A stretch of DNA of 64,000 nucleotides from Gordionus sp. m RMFG-2023 (Eukaryota > Nematomorpha > Gordioida > Chordodea > Parachordodidae): contig NC_088775.1 of the NCBI RefSeq assembly GCF_954871325.1, positions 63,403,561-63,467,560 on the forward strand, given 5' to 3'. A model generated the notes under the pieces. It was not told where the DNA came from. It was given only the letters and a program-made list of their open reading frames with translations, and did no database searches. Shown here in pieces: positions 11,001-22,161 of the stretch. Each line of letters begins with the position of its first letter. Positions within the stretch are counted from its first letter, which is position 1. Both the position numbers and the translations under genes were made by a program.

Positions 11001-12447
11001 TCAATTTAGTAGTTGCTCATGTTTGTGGATGCAAAATAGAAATGAAAAAGGTAATGGGAATATTGGATGAGTTATATAATTTCATGAATGGGGTAAGACG
11101 TCAAGGAGTGTTTGTTAAATATCAAATGACAAAGTCTAAAAAATCTCTTAAAAGAATAAAAAATACAACAAGGTAAATATAATATTTTTAATGTAACTTA
11201 TCTTTTTTTAGAAATTGGTCATCATCTTATAAAGCTGTAGAAATTTTTTTAGATGTTTATGAACATATTATAGCATCATTAAATGAATTAAAAGATTCTA
11301 ATGACCCAAGCACCTCTTCTATTGCCGATGGATTATTAACAAGAATTAAGGATGAAGATTTCATATTAAGTCTATTTATTTTGAAAGAAATATTGAAATG
11401 CACACATGAGGCTTGTATTGAAATGCAGGCAGTTGGTAATGATTTGGCTATGGTAACTAAATTAATACAACACACAAAAAATAAATTACAAAGACTAAGA
11501 GGTTAAAATTAGTTACGATTTCTATAAATAATTTTAAAATGTAGCTAATGGGGATAATATTTTTTTAAAATTGCATTCCTTATCTAACAGTTATTTGAAA
11601 AAGAATAATGTTACAACGGAATTGCATAATATAAAATCAATATTCAAATTTGATCAAACAGCATTCAATAATTATGTTAAACAAAAAAAAAACAAGTTGA
11701 ATAAAAAAAGATTTAAAATTATTATTTAGCATTATAGATATAAAAGGGAAATATTTTTCCCTGTGCTTGATACAATCATTAATGATTTAAATGAAAGATT
11801 TAATTATGATTGTTTAAATTTTTTATCTCAAATATCTCTTTTTACACCAGCTGGAATTATAGCCAATGATAGAATAGAAGGGTGGCAAATATCTCAAATT
11901 TGTCATACTTACCAATTAAATGCTCAAGATATTGCTCGTGAATATAATGATTTTCGATCTTTATATTTGGATTCACAAGCAATCATTTATTGCAAGGATC
12001 TTTTGAAAATAAAAAAGAATGATGGGTTATATATTGATGAAAGTAATTTATTGATATTTTATTTAAAATTATATATAATTAAAGGTATTGTAAACGATAA
12101 CCGAGGAAGATATCAATAACGATAACATAATTAATACAAAAAAATGGATAAAATATTCATTTATACTACCATATCGTCTTTTAAATAAATTAAATTCTTA
12201 TTCTAATTTATATTTATTATATAAATATTTATTGACTCTACCAACTACTTCTTGTTCAGCCGAAAGAGTGATGAGCAAAGTCAAAATAAATAAAACTAGA
12301 ATGCGGAATAAAATTTCTGACCCCTTTTTAGAAAATTTACTTCTAATATCCAGCGAAATTGATGTTTTTGAAAGATTTAAAATAGACGACATTATAACGC
12401 GATTTGCATCTACGTCTAAAAGATTAACTAAATTATTAATAAAATAA
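8002..12447 (+). CDS. TTF-hAT transposase gene, spliced, nearly intact
   Basis: Cut-and-paste transposase of a ZMYM1-like hAT element. The exon model is 8002-8259, six repeated exons from 8568 to 9715 (see separate entry), 9760-10010, 10072-11172, 11212-11501, then 11545 to about 12447. Every junction has GT/AG sites and compatible phase up to 11545. Exon 1 has a C2H2-like finger (C12, C17, H30, H33/H35) and ends SITSYFQK. Exons at 9760 and 10072 hold the TTF-type finger: GPCQP, FQYPVTHKR, NWLSYS, VFCLYCLMF. The 10072 exon has the catalytic-core blocks IILDGTYDVSKKECIALL, GQSMDGAGNMRG and WCHAHRLNLVVAH. The last part has the dimerisation motif LPTTSCSAERVMSKVK. Two defects are visible: an in-frame TAG at 11727 and a frameshift near 12100. 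The copy is therefore probably inactive but young. Confidence 0.82.
8568..9715 (+). repeat. Six tandem copies of one transposase exon
   Basis: Copies lie at 8568-8651, 8757-8840, 8997-9083, 9193-9276, 9433-9519 and 9629-9715. They are 84 or 87 nt, preceded by 'taattag' or 'taagtag' acceptors and followed by 'gtactta' or 'gtattta' donors. Each encodes a version of SFTEDSQIILS(S)HTMPSSSD, then L(L/V)ILN(N/D)E, with no stops. Introns alternate between two sequence types, so the array is a two-exon block of about 437 bp repeated with high identity. A diverged seventh relative opens the next exon at 9760 (HKVIENSPIISFFHP). All copies are phase 0 and multiples of three. Confidence 0.88.
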
Positions 12448-12529
12448 GTTATATCTTTTTCACAGCTAATTATATACGCCTTTTTAATAATGTAAATTTA
12501 ATTTAATAGTTTTTTATATCATTCTAGTC

Positions 12530-12925
12530 CGGTGCATAATATAATACTATATTCATTTTATTTAAATATTTTATAATAGTTATATTTACATAAATGTTTT
12601 TATAATTCCAGTGCAAAATATATTATATTCATTTTATTTTAATATTTTATATAAAACTTATATTTACATAGATGTTTTTATAATTCCAGTGCAACTATAT
12701 TCATTTTTTTCTCATATTTTATATAAAAGTTATATTTACATAAAAAAATTTATATTTCCAGTGCAAAATATACTCTATTCATTTTATATTTTATATAATA
12801 GTTATATTTACATAAATGTTTTTATAATTCTTGTGCAAAATATACTATATTCTTTATTCTAATATTTTATATAAAAGTTATATTTACATAAAAATTTTTT
12901 TTATATAATAGTTATATCTATATGA
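12530..12925 (+). repeat. A/T-rich minisatellite, about 65-bp unit
   Basis: Five to six units share 'atataa(a/t)agttatatttacat', 'tttttataattccagtgcaa' and 'tatattcatttta'. The open frame 12611-12862, a periodic IYI/PVQ-rich peptide, is a by-product of the repeat. It lies just 3' of the TTF-hAT transposase. Confidence 0.8.
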
Positions 12926-12934
12926 ATGTTTTTA

Positions 12935-13080
12935 ATTAATATAAAGGCATTAGTATTTATAGAATCAAGCTATACCTCTTTAAAATTACTCATTTTGTTT
13001 TTTTTACTTAATATAAAGGTATTAGTAATTATAGAATCAAGCTATACCTCTTTAAAATTACTCATCTTATATTTTTTTAC
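12935..13080 (+). repeat. Tandem dimer, 72-bp unit
   Basis: Two adjacent copies of a 72-bp unit containing 'tatagaatcaagctatacct' and 'ctttaaaattactcat', starting near 12941 and 13013. It is part of the 3' non-coding region of the TTF-hAT. Confidence 0.8.
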
Positions 13081-13335
13081 TAAATTTTTGATATTTTTTT
13101 ATAGTAATGTAAATATGTTATCTCATTTAATACTATTATATTAATTTTTATGAAAATAAATTGATTATCAATCAAATTATGAAAAGATTGCACTACCTAC
13201 TTAAATATAAGTTAATTGAAAACGGATAGTAACAATAGTTATCAGTTTGTAAATTTTTTTTTCCAAAGCAGGTCTGAATGTTTGTAAGGGTATAAATAGT
13301 GACTTAATATAAGATTTTCTTGATTAAGGCAAATA

Positions 13336-13428
13336 TCGCGGCCGAAGGCCGCGAAATTTTTTTAGGGGGGTAGGGGTAGATTTGGGATGGGGGTTGCCTC
13401 CATCAAATTTTCTGCCATGTAGACGCTG
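13336..13428 (+). other. Right subterminal region of the TTF-hAT with GC hairpin
   Basis: Contains the perfect hairpin GCGGCCGAAGGCCGC, then G-rich runs and the right TIR. A similar GGCCGAAGGCC core occurs near the end of hAT-F at 34912. Confidence 0.7.
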
Positions 13429-13436
13429 ACAGTTAA

Positions 13437-14040
13437 AATTGATAATAAATTTTATGGCGCTATTGCAAATATTATATTAAAATATTCAAATAATACTCTA
13501 ATAAATACATTTTTAAATGAAGTAGATATTTTTATTAAGACAATTTTAGAATATTTACAATCAAAATTTGATTTTAATAACTCTATTTATAAATGTATAA
13601 ATATTATGACCTTGGACAGAAACCATCAATTGTTGGTTTTTATAATTTAATAAAAGACATTGATGTCTTGTTTGAGGAGATTGTAATTCTCTCTATTTTT
13701 TATGAGTCGCCAAAATACTTAGTTAGATGATATAAAAGCAGAGGAGAAATGGGTAGAATTTTTTCGTAATAAAGTCCCCATGCTTGGAAAAAATATGCTA
13801 GTATGTCTTCTCCTTACCTCATTCTAATGCCTCACCCGAGCGCATTTTTAGCCTGATGAGGACTACCTGGAAAAAGAAGAGAAATCGGATTGCTTTAACA
13901 ACATTAGATGCCGAATTAATGGTTAAACAAATATATAATATGTCATGGCCAGGAATTTTATAAATATCTCAATAACAACGGTAAACATTTAGTTATATTA
14001 TTTAAATTTTAAATAAAATATAATTTAGTTTTAGCATAAA
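13437..14040 (+). pseudogene. hAT-A transposase, C-terminal part (copy 1)
   Basis: Continues the transposase interrupted at 5968. Readable pieces are KIDNKFYGAIA, FLNEVDIFIKTILEYLQSKF (13515-13575) and the hAT dimerisation region near 13815-13960 (NASPERIFSLMRTTWKKK, then TTLDAELMVKQIYNMSWPGI). Frameshifts separate these blocks. The sequence runs directly into an inverted 5' half of the same family at about 14040. Confidence 0.78.
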
Positions 14041-14742
14041 ATTTATTATCAATTTTTAACTGTAAAGATGAACACATCTGCAGCATAATTTTGTGAATCT
14101 TTGTTAAGATTCTTCTGAATGCAACTACACATTAACAGCATGTAGTAGATTTCCTACATGTGAAATCATTCATAAATATACCTCTGCCATTCATTATTGA
14201 AAAATTTTTTCAAAATGTTAGGACCACTTTAATAATCTTTATTTAAGAAATATTTTTTAAAGGTTTATAAAATTTTAAAATTCTATCGATGGCGGGTATT
14301 AGGAACATATCGCAACCAACATTGCGCTGACTCAATTCTGTAAATACACTATGTTTTCAAATTCACTTAGGCATTACCAGATCAGAAAGCTGACATGCAA
14401 TTTATTGATAATCTCGAATCTGCTATATTTACCATTATATGGTTAGCTATGTCTTTAGATTTTTCACTATTTGAGGGGAAAAAATTTAATAGTTTTGAAA
14501 CGACCTTAATTTTGTTAAAATAGCGGAGGATCAAGGGAAATATTTAAATATTTCTCTTATTAAATGCATCTGTTAGAATTGCATATGTATGCCCATCTTT
14601 CAAAACGTCAAAAATTGACCTCCTAGATTTAGGTCCTAAAACATTAGCCTTGCTCATTTTTGTTCTACAAGTATAGTTTTCATTTATATTAGAGTCGCTA
14701 TATATTATGGGAAAAAAATTCTACCAACATTGTGATGATAAG
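14041..14742 (-). mobile_element. Inverted 5' half of hAT-A (copy 2)
   Basis: Matches the hAT-A N-terminal and central transposase region on the minus strand, parallel to 43800-44705. It is badly decayed. The head-to-head junction with copy 1 near 14040 is the same junction seen in inverted form at about 27345. It ends where hAT-E begins. Confidence 0.75.
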
Positions 14743-14754
14743 ATGTGTTGTTAA

Positions 14755-14925
14755 AAAGTCGAGTTCTTACGACTTGCGACTCTAGTCGTAGTCGTAAAAA
14801 AACGGCTCCGACTCAAGCCGATTAAGGAGCCGAATGAGCCGACTCACTTAGTCTGCTCGTGTAGCTCGTGTAGTCGGCTCGCTTAGTCGGCTCGTGTATT
14901 TGACTCGTTGAGTCTGCTCAATTTT
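14755..14925. repeat. Subterminal 'GGCTC/GACTC' repeats of hAT-E
   Basis: A GC-rich island in AT-rich surroundings, made of many short copies of AGTCGGCTCG and its complement (CGAATGAGCCGACTC). It lies just inside the left terminus, the usual site of transposase-binding repeats. That function is inferred. Confidence 0.65.
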
Positions 14926-15000
14926 TTTGTTTTTTTATAAAATCTGGTAAATTGCTAAATTTTGGGAAACTGATTATTGTGAACAAAATTATAAGAATAT

Positions 15001-15340
15001 GTTGTTTTTAAAGTTTTTCGATTTTTTTTGGCATAAATGGGCTAAAATAAGTATTGCTAACATGTTTAAATAAAATTTTAGTGAAGATGTACCCTCGATA
15101 AGTGACAATTGTCATAATCGTTGTTTTTAAAGTTTTTCGAAATTTTTTGACATAAATTAAAATAAGCATTGCTAACATGTTTAAATAAAATTTTAGTGAA
15201 GATGTACCCTAGATAAGTGACAATTGTCATAATCGTTGTTTTTAAAGTTTTTCGAATTTTTTTGACGTAAATGGGCTAAAATAAGCATTTCTAACATATT
15301 TATATAAAATTTTAGTGAAGATGTACCCTTGATACAGGGT
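15001..15340 (+). repeat. Tandem triplicate, 115-119-bp unit
   Basis: Units start at 15001, 15120 and 15235. Each begins GTTGTTTTTAAAGTTTTTCG and ends 'gtgaagatgtaccct', followed by 'gataagtgacaattgtcat' in the first two. The third is cut short after 'cttgatac'. Confidence 0.85.
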
Positions 15341-15950
15341 TTTCCATTCAAAAAAAGAAAATCATAATATTTTTTAATTTTTTGTCAATTTTTCTTACTT
15401 TTATATATTTTAGTTATTCATTTTTAATTTATTTCTAAATTTTTGCGATTTCTTTACGTTTTTTTTCTTACTGTATCTTTTCTCATTTTATTTCTAACCT
15501 TTTGCGATTTTCTTTACTTTTTTTCTTACTATATCTTCTCTCAATTTATTTTTCTTCAAATTATTAATTTAGGTCCATTTTTTTAACAATTTACGTTTTT
15601 TATTCATCATACATACAGATATAATATTCTTTTTATGATTTATACATTTTAATCTTTTGCATACATTTTTAACCTTTTCAATCTGGTCATTTTTAATCTT
15701 TATTTTTTTGAGAATTTATCTATTTTTTCTTCTCATTTTTGATAATTATTTTTGCTAGTTTAGTTCATTACAAAATCCTAGTACATATAATTTTGTTTAT
15801 TAAAGACCATTTAGTTAAAACATCTATTTTATATTAAAACTAATTTATAAATTTTAAAAAAATAAATAAGGACGCATTTTTTTTACTATATATAATCTTT
15901 ATTTATAAAATAACCTACACTTTAAATTATAATAATGTATAAATAAAATA
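15341..15950. other. T-rich low-complexity stretch
   Basis: Long thymine-rich strand with repeated 'ttttcttact' and 'tttaatctt' patches. No gene seen. It would be the 3' non-coding part of hAT-E. Confidence 0.5.
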
Positions 15951-15960
15951 TGCTAAAAAA

Positions 15961-16526
15961 TTATTTCCAAAGGTTTTCCTTTAAATTTAATATATTTATG
16001 TCCCATGAATTTAGCGAGAGGCATTGTTTAAGAGTTGAAGAGGACATTCTATTTCGTTTGTTCGTCAAGGTAGCAGCAGCTCTAGAAAATACTCTTTCAC
16101 TGGCAACAGATGTTGTTTGTTGCCTTAAATAATCTCTAGCCATATTCGATAATTTTGGAAATCTCTTGGCATTTCCAGACCACCAGCTAAGAACATCCAC
16201 TGTTGTCTTTGCCACTGGATCCGCCAAATAATCCTCAATCTCTTCTAAAGCAGGATCAGGCACAATATAGGCATCTCTAAATTAAAATATGAATGATTGT
16301 ATATAAATAATTAGGATTAATTTCTATATTTACCTTCTCACTCATTCAAAATATTTACCGACATCAAATTAGATTCGGTCTCCTCGAAATGGTATTGCTG
16401 AGAAGATGCTTGATACGTACTAAATAAATTCTTCAATCTTTCATAGTATCCAATTGTATTAATAAAACTCGGTAGAAAAATTTTCTTGATCCAATCGGAT
16501 GCTGAGCCAATTAGCATATTGGGCAT
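15961..16526 (-). pseudogene. hAT-E transposase, C-terminal remnant
   Basis: The minus-strand frame 15961-16263 contains WWSGNAKRFPKLSNMARDYL, then TTSVASERVFSRAAATLTNK and RNRMSSSTLKQCLSL. This is the classic hobo/Ac-type C-terminal dimerisation domain. The piece at 16338-16526 (PSFINTIGYYERLKNLFSTY) is the region before it, separated by a short intron or gap. Only about 160 residues remain of a protein that is normally 500-700 aa. Confidence 0.85.
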
Positions 16527-17447
16527 TAATTCTATTGTTAAAACCTCAATTAAATATAAATAAGAGCAGCAGGATTTCTAGTTGATTAAATAAAATAATA
16601 ATCAGGTTCAAATTAACTTCGAAATCTAAATAAATAACTCTAATTAAAATCCATGAAAATATTCTTAAAAAAAATTAATTTTATTTAGTCTGTCTTCCCT
16701 GGTACTGGTATCGGTCCGATTCATTTTTCTTTCTTTTGTCATCAAACCATTTGGAGTCAAATGGCAAATTATTCATTCATTCATTCATTACCACGCCAGA
16801 AATTGCACGAAGTGCAATTTCATCACCCACCAGGAGTTGAAGCGTGCATCATGTATTTTCACTAGTATATAGATCCCATACATGATGTCTACCCGTTTTA
16901 TTATAGTGGACGGTACCACTATGTAGCCTGTTAGCAAAGTGAAGAAGGAAGAAGTACAATAATGGTGATGTATTAGTTCCGTTTCCGGCAGAATAGTGTT
17001 AAGGAAAAAATAAAAATAATGTCATATAAAAAATGTACCTGCGTCCTTAAGTGGTATTTAGTGAGGCAACAAAAAAATAACCCTTATATCTTGTTAAGTA
17101 TTAAGAGTTTATGTTAAGTTTGCATGAAGAGTCTCTTCCTTGTTTGTTGTTCGGTGTGCCAAAATATTGTATGTCCTGTAGATCTTGTATTTCTGTGCCA
17201 ATGGTATTTGGGTTCGTCCGATTTATTGCGTTATTATTATAGCCAGTTTATCTTCTCATTGTCTGTTATACAACTAATATTTTCGTAATTGTTATCGTTA
17301 TCGTCGCCGATATCGTGTGTCCAGAAAGGAAGGTCGTGGGTTATTAAAGGAAGTTAAGTTATGTTGTTGTTGTTCAGGTTATTATCATTATCAAATACAC
17401 TTAGTCCATTTATTGCAAGAACGTAAAGGTGAAGAACGGTTGCGATA

Positions 17448-17699
17448 TTAATTTAGGCCATATTTTAGCATGTATTGTAAATGTTCCTTTAGGTGTTTCT
17501 TGTTTTTGCTAAGTGCCATGAAATCTACAAACGAGAGGTTAATCAGGTCCATATCTTTCAAACATTTCGCCAACCAATAGTATTTAGGGGTTTTCCTCCT
17601 ACCGTCAGGGCACCATTTCAAGGACGAGAATATCATATTTTCCTGCGAGTGTCTTAAGCTATGGCCTAGTAATTCTAGTCTCCTCATGGGTATGAGACG
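17448..17699 (-). pseudogene. LINE reverse transcriptase, C-terminal end
   Basis: Encodes PMRRLELLGHSLRHSQENMI, then SSLKWCPDGRRKTPKYYWL and a stop. The RRLELLGH motif is the usual tail of LINE RT proteins. The frame joins directly to the piece ending at 20290 once hAT-G and one copy of ATTGATTG are removed (CDILPIN, then RLIPMRR). Confidence 0.82.
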
Positions 17700-17707
17700 A
17701 TTGATTG

Positions 17708-20281
17708 CAGTGTTGTTAAACGCTACTTTTAAAAGTAGTGCGCTATCGCTACCGCTATTTTATAAAAAAAGTAGCGCGCTATCGCTACCGCTATCGTTTT
17801 CAAATGAGTAGCGCGCTATTAGCTACTTTTTACGCTACTTTGATTTTTTTTTTAAATATTTTTTTTTACGTAACTTTATTTCCACAAATAAAAATTGATA
17901 TAAAAACATAACAATAATTTGTTACATATATATATATAATTTATTTATTATTGCACTTTAATATTAATAACATTTCGGTACTATCATCCCCAAGTCTAGA
18001 GTGACGATCAGAAAGTATAAGCTTTGCCATACTAAATAATCGTTCAGCACTAGCACTTGAGGGCAACGCAGTATTAAATTTAATAAACAAACTTTTTATA
18101 TGAAAAAAATCATCAAAAATATTTAAATTAGTATTTTTAGATTTAAAAAAAGCATCTATAGGTTCAATATTATTATTATTATTTATTTCAAAAAAATCGT
18201 CTTTGGAAGGCTGCGGTTTCGATCTTGCTATAGTATCATGGTTAGGCATGCCATTTTTTAACGTTACCATCAGCCTATCAAGTTGCCATTTAGATTCAGT
18301 CAAATTAATGTATGGCCAATTTAACTTGAAACTAGGATGAACGATAGCAGCTATTACATTATCATCATCATACAGATCTGGAAATCTAATTTATATAAAG
18401 TGACTGTATTTATTATAAAAAAAAGAAGAATACCATTTTAATTTTTAAAATTTAAATTTATCTGAGATATAGATTCATTTATAAATAAAATATTAAAATA
18501 GCAATAAATTATGGTAAATAAAAATTTTAAAAATATAATTATTATACACAAGGTAATTAATAATATATTAATTTTGAATTTTATATTAATTAATAATTAC
18601 TATATATTAATATTATAGATTGTGTTTTAAATTAAGCCAATTTAAATTATGGCTAATCAAGCAATAAATCATTCATTTTATATAATTGAATAATAGTAAA
18701 TAAAAATAAAGTTTTGACCTTTTCTCAATGCCTTTTAGCACAGACTCTACCAGTGGTTGGCAAAATTTTAGATTATTGATTCTTTTGAGCTTGGTAATTA
18801 ATATACTCAGTGTGGGCACATAATATCCCATGCTCGTATTATCTTGCCCTTCTAAGATTTTAAGTGAGGCAGCAACATATTGCATAACCTAAAAAATTAA
18901 AATGGTTAAATATAATATAATATTATTTATCATTATCCGTTATCATCTTACAAACCTTGTTTTGAATTTTGTAAGACCTATGGATTTCTGCAATAATATT
19001 GGCTAGAATGTCATAAGTCTGACAGCCAATTATTCTCTTTAGAGCTAACGCTACAGATTTTTGTTTTAGATTTTTAGGATCAATCTAATGTGCAGTTACT
19101 CCTAAATAAGCTCTAAAAATATGACATATTATAAATAAGAAAATAAACATTTTTACCTTCTATTGTGAGTCCAGCAATCTGCCGTTGTACAGACGTAGGA
19201 GACATCTGATAGATTTAATATCAAATATTCTTTCATTTCCTTAAGCTCTCCAAAATTCTTGCCATCAATGTCTGCCGGCAAAATATCTTGGTCCGTGGAG
19301 AAAAAGTGTTTATCATCTTTATAAAAGAATCATTATCCACCAAGGATAATGGTTGAACTGTATTTATTATAAAGTTCTTAATGACTTTGTCAGCCAATTT
19401 TTGGGATACACCAGGTGTTGATGAATCCAAATTGGTTAATTTTGTTTGTATTCAATTTGATTTGGAAGTGGGTTTATCTTCTTCCATTACCCCAAAACTT
19501 TTGAGATATTTTTCAATCTCTTTATAATTTGAAGTGTGCACAGTCTAAAATTATAAAATACATGGAATAAAAATTATGTAGGAGATAAGTAAAATGATTG
19601 AAATAACTATTTTAAAATGTTTTAAATAATTTAGATAAAATTTATGAATATATAAAAAAAAATGATTGGTTTTTGATTTTAATTTATTTTAAAAATTAAA
19701 GATTAGCCTACACATTGATATTAAATTTGTTTAATATATTACCTTTAAATGTTTTTTCAAATTAAAGCTGCTCGTATGATTTGAAGAGATAATTTTGCGG
19801 CACATCTTGCACCGAAATCGATATCCAGTATTAATTTTTTCTTCAAGGTTAAAGTATTTCTTGAATTTTGGGAAAGGATCATCTATATTTTGCTCATTTA
19901 CCAAAGAAATTACAATATCTTCAACAATCTCACACATAACAAGATTTATAATGCTTAATATAAAATGTAAAATGTAATATAAAATAAGATAAAAGCAAGG
20001 ACATACCAATAACGGAATTTCAAAAATATATAATTTAATGAATACGCGAAATATAAATGAAATACAGATTGCTATTTAACAACTGTTTATATCTAATATA
20101 TAACAATAATGTATATTTTTAAATATAAATTTAAATTTCAAAATTAAATTAAATTAAATAAAAGGATTATAATTTTAGATTTTATAAAAAATATATTTTA
20201 ATAATATTTAGATGTATTTATTCGCTACTTTACTTTCTAAATTAGTAGCGAGCTACCGCTATCGCTATTTTAACAACACTG
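17708..20281 (-). mobile_element. hAT-G, complete ends with perfect TSD
   Basis: Terminal sequences CAGTGTTGTTAAACGC and TTTTAACAACACTG form the TIR. ATTGATTG flanks at 17700-17707 and 20282-20289 are the TSD. Subterminal 'gtagcgcgctatcgctacc' repeats occur at both ends. It carries a decayed minus-strand transposase. The target is the RT frame of the LINE. Confidence 0.93.
17941..20009 (-). pseudogene. hAT-G transposase, broken
   Basis: Read on the minus strand. 19731-20009 is the N-terminal BED-like finger region (FPKFKKYFNLEEK, FRCKMCRKIISS, SSFNLKKHLKV). 19233-19430 is the next part (NFIINTVQPLSLVDNDSFIK). 18673-18885 is a central part, and 17941-18303 has the dimerisation motif PSSASAERLFSMAKLILSDR. 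Gaps between the pieces may be introns or indels. The protein layout is BED finger, RNase-H-like core, dimerisation domain. At least one frame break lies near 19440-19500. Confidence 0.82.
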
Positions 20282-20299
20282 ATTGATTGGTAGGATGTC

Positions 20300-21297
20300 G
20301 CATCTATTCCAGAGCTTTGTATTTGATGTGTTGTATGGGTAATACGTTTTGGTTATTCTTCTAAGGCATTTGTTTATAAAAGTCTGAATTGTGCTGATGT
20401 TACTTTTTGAGTCTTGCCAAGTCTCCAGGCCGTAGGTAAAAATAAGTACAATTAGGGACTTGAAGAGTCTTATTTTTAAATTAGTTGATATTTAGTTGGA
20501 TGACCATAATTTCGACAGTTGATGATAGCGGAGTCTAGCATTATTCGTTCTCGATTTCGTATCTAAAAAGGTGAGGCCTAATGACGTCATCCTGGTTCCT
20601 AGGTATTTAAAATCTGACACTAATTTTATCGTATTACCCTCAAAGTTAAAGGGGTTTAAGTGACTCGCATCAGTATTTGAGGTGATTAGTTTGGTTTTTG
20701 TGTAGTTTACTCTTAGACCATATCCATCACAGTTGTTGACAAATAATGATAAAATATTTCTTAATTTGTATTCTGAGTTGGCTAGAATACATACGTCGTC
20801 AGCATAACATAGAAAGTTTAAAGAGTTGTGCATATCATTGAGGTGTTGTTGCTCACTGTAATATTGAGTGCATATTCCGGTTTAAAGGATTTATTTAGGA
20901 TATCATTCATTATTACATTAAAAATAATCGGTGAAAGGATGCATCCTTGTTTGAGGCCCCTATTTGCTTTAAAAGGTTGCGACTTCATATTTAAATGCTG
21001 AGGAACTACGCTATGATTGTCGTAAATTATCTTAATTAGCGCTATCAGATGTTTATCTATTCCAATGTTTTCCAGCAAGGGCCATATCTTATTCTGAATT
21101 ATGGAGTCAAAGACTTGACTTAAATCAATCATCAAGGCAAAGATGGGGTATTTATGCATTCTGGCCTTTTCCAGAATGACCTTAAGTGCCATAGTCAACT
21201 CCGTAGTATTTCTGCCCTTCCTGTATGATGTGATAGCATTAGAAAGGAACCTGTTAATGGTTGGTTTAATCCTGACTGATATGATGTATGTGAACAT
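20300..21297 (-). pseudogene. LINE reverse transcriptase, central domains
   Basis: Minus-strand RT. 20818-21297 carries SYRKGRNTTELTMAL, ALMIDLSQVFDSI (motif A, first catalytic Asp) and GLKQGCILSPIIFNVIMNDI (motif B). After a frameshift near 20830, 20492-20833 carries FLCYADDVCILANS with the YADD catalytic box, then FKYLGTRM. A single in-frame stop follows WSSN. The frame then continues (TYGLETWQDSK, CLRRITKTYY) to the hAT-G insertion point. Confidence 0.88.
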
Positions 21298-21390
21298 TTT
21301 TAGTGTGACTGGAATTAGTGCAATACCTCTGTAATCTTTAAGGCAATTTGGGGACTTATTTTTAGAGAAGTTTAGTATATTTTTTTAACT

Positions 21391-22059
21391 TAATTACAAC
21401 TTGTAATTAAGTTAGTTAAATTACAGGGGATTACTAACTGAATAAAAAAAGTATTGAAGATGGTTTGTTAAGGGAGCAAGCTATTACGCCTAGCACTATA
21501 GGAATATAATGGCAAAGTATACGAATAATAAGGAGTTAAATAAATAAAAATTAAAAAAAGTTGATTGACTTTTGATAAATAAAATAATAAATAAACGGCG
21601 ATGATTTTGTAAAAAAATTTATATAAGCGCGAAAAAAAAGAGACAATTATTTTTTTTTATGTACGATTTCATATTTTAAGAAAAAAAAATAAAGAAATAA
21701 AATTGTTTTTCTCTCTCTTTTCTCATTATATACTATGTGTCCGCTTTAGACTCCAAATATTCTTAAAAATATTTAAAAAATAAAAACATTTAATTGTGTT
21801 ATAAAATTATTTATTTTTTATTACTGTTGACATTGAAATAACGATGTACACTCTAAAATTATTTTAAAAATTATATTTTATAAGTGTAAGCTATTATGGA
21901 ATAAAATGGGGGCAATCTTCAAACTCTGCAGCCATTTTTAAGGGAAGCATGGGAAAGAAGGAAATTAATAGATAGTCATATTAAGGATAATTGCATATGA
22001 CGACTCTTATGACATATCTGAATTACAGAGATTTTCAGATCAGATAAAGACAAGTCGTT
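21391..22059. other. Stretch without a recognised gene
   Basis: It opens with a small palindrome (AACTTAATTACAACTTGTAA, then 'ttaagtt'). No credible frame was found. It may contain the remains of the hAT-B copy whose terminus lies at 22161. Confidence 0.4.
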
Positions 22060-22161
22060 CAACGCGAGTTTCTTTTTAAGGAAACCGTAACGGGTTCCCT
22101 TTTTCAGATGTAACGAGTAACTGTAACGCGTTTCTTTTTTGTAGTAACGTTTACAGCACTA
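22060..22161 (-). mobile_element. Solo terminus of a second hAT-B copy
   Basis: The sequence ends GTAACGTTTACAGCACTA and, read in reverse, matches the start of hAT-B at 45638 (TAGTGCTGTAAACGTTAC, followed by 'gaaacgcgttac' subterminal repeats). I found no matching opposite end, so the copy is truncated. Confidence 0.72.

Larger units (their letters stand above)
5969..13428 (+). mobile_element. TTF-finger hAT transposon, near-complete, 7.46 kb
   Basis: The element starts CAGTGTCTACATGGC and ends GCCATGTAGACGCTG. It is flanked by a perfect 8-bp TSD, ACAGTTAA, at 5961-5968 and 13429-13436. Removing it and one TSD restores the hAT-A homology that runs from 5968 into 13437. Inside are G-rich subterminal repeats, a copy of repeat R1, a transposase gene of about twelve exons (8002-12447) and A/T-rich minisatellites near the 3' end. 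The 8-bp TSD, C2H2 and TTF-type fingers, DUF4371-like core and C-terminal hAT dimerisation motif place it in the hAT superfamily, ZMYM1-like branch. Confidence 0.9.
14743..16560 (-). mobile_element. hAT-E, 5'-truncated
   Basis: The left end is about 14743, where hAT-A homology stops and a 'gttgttaaaaagtcgag' terminus starts. Subterminal repeats, a 115-119-bp triplicate and a minus-strand transposase remnant follow. The right end is not recognisable and probably was lost next to the LINE 3' end at 16769. No TSD could be read. Confidence 0.6.
16769..21390 (-). mobile_element. 5'-truncated LINE, interrupted by hAT-G
   Basis: Minus-strand non-LTR retrotransposon. The reverse transcriptase lies at 20300-21300 and continues at 17448-17699 beyond the hAT-G insertion. 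About 680 bp of 3' UTR follow, ending in a (TGAA)n tail at about 16769-16791. The 5' part is missing beyond about 21390. RT motifs resemble RTE-type endonuclease-RT proteins, but the clade is not certain. The higher GC of the 3' UTR stands out from its surroundings. Confidence 0.82.

Noticed and set aside
12611-12862. 83-codon frame with periodic peptide
   Set aside because: It is a translation of an A/T-rich minisatellite with no other coding sign.
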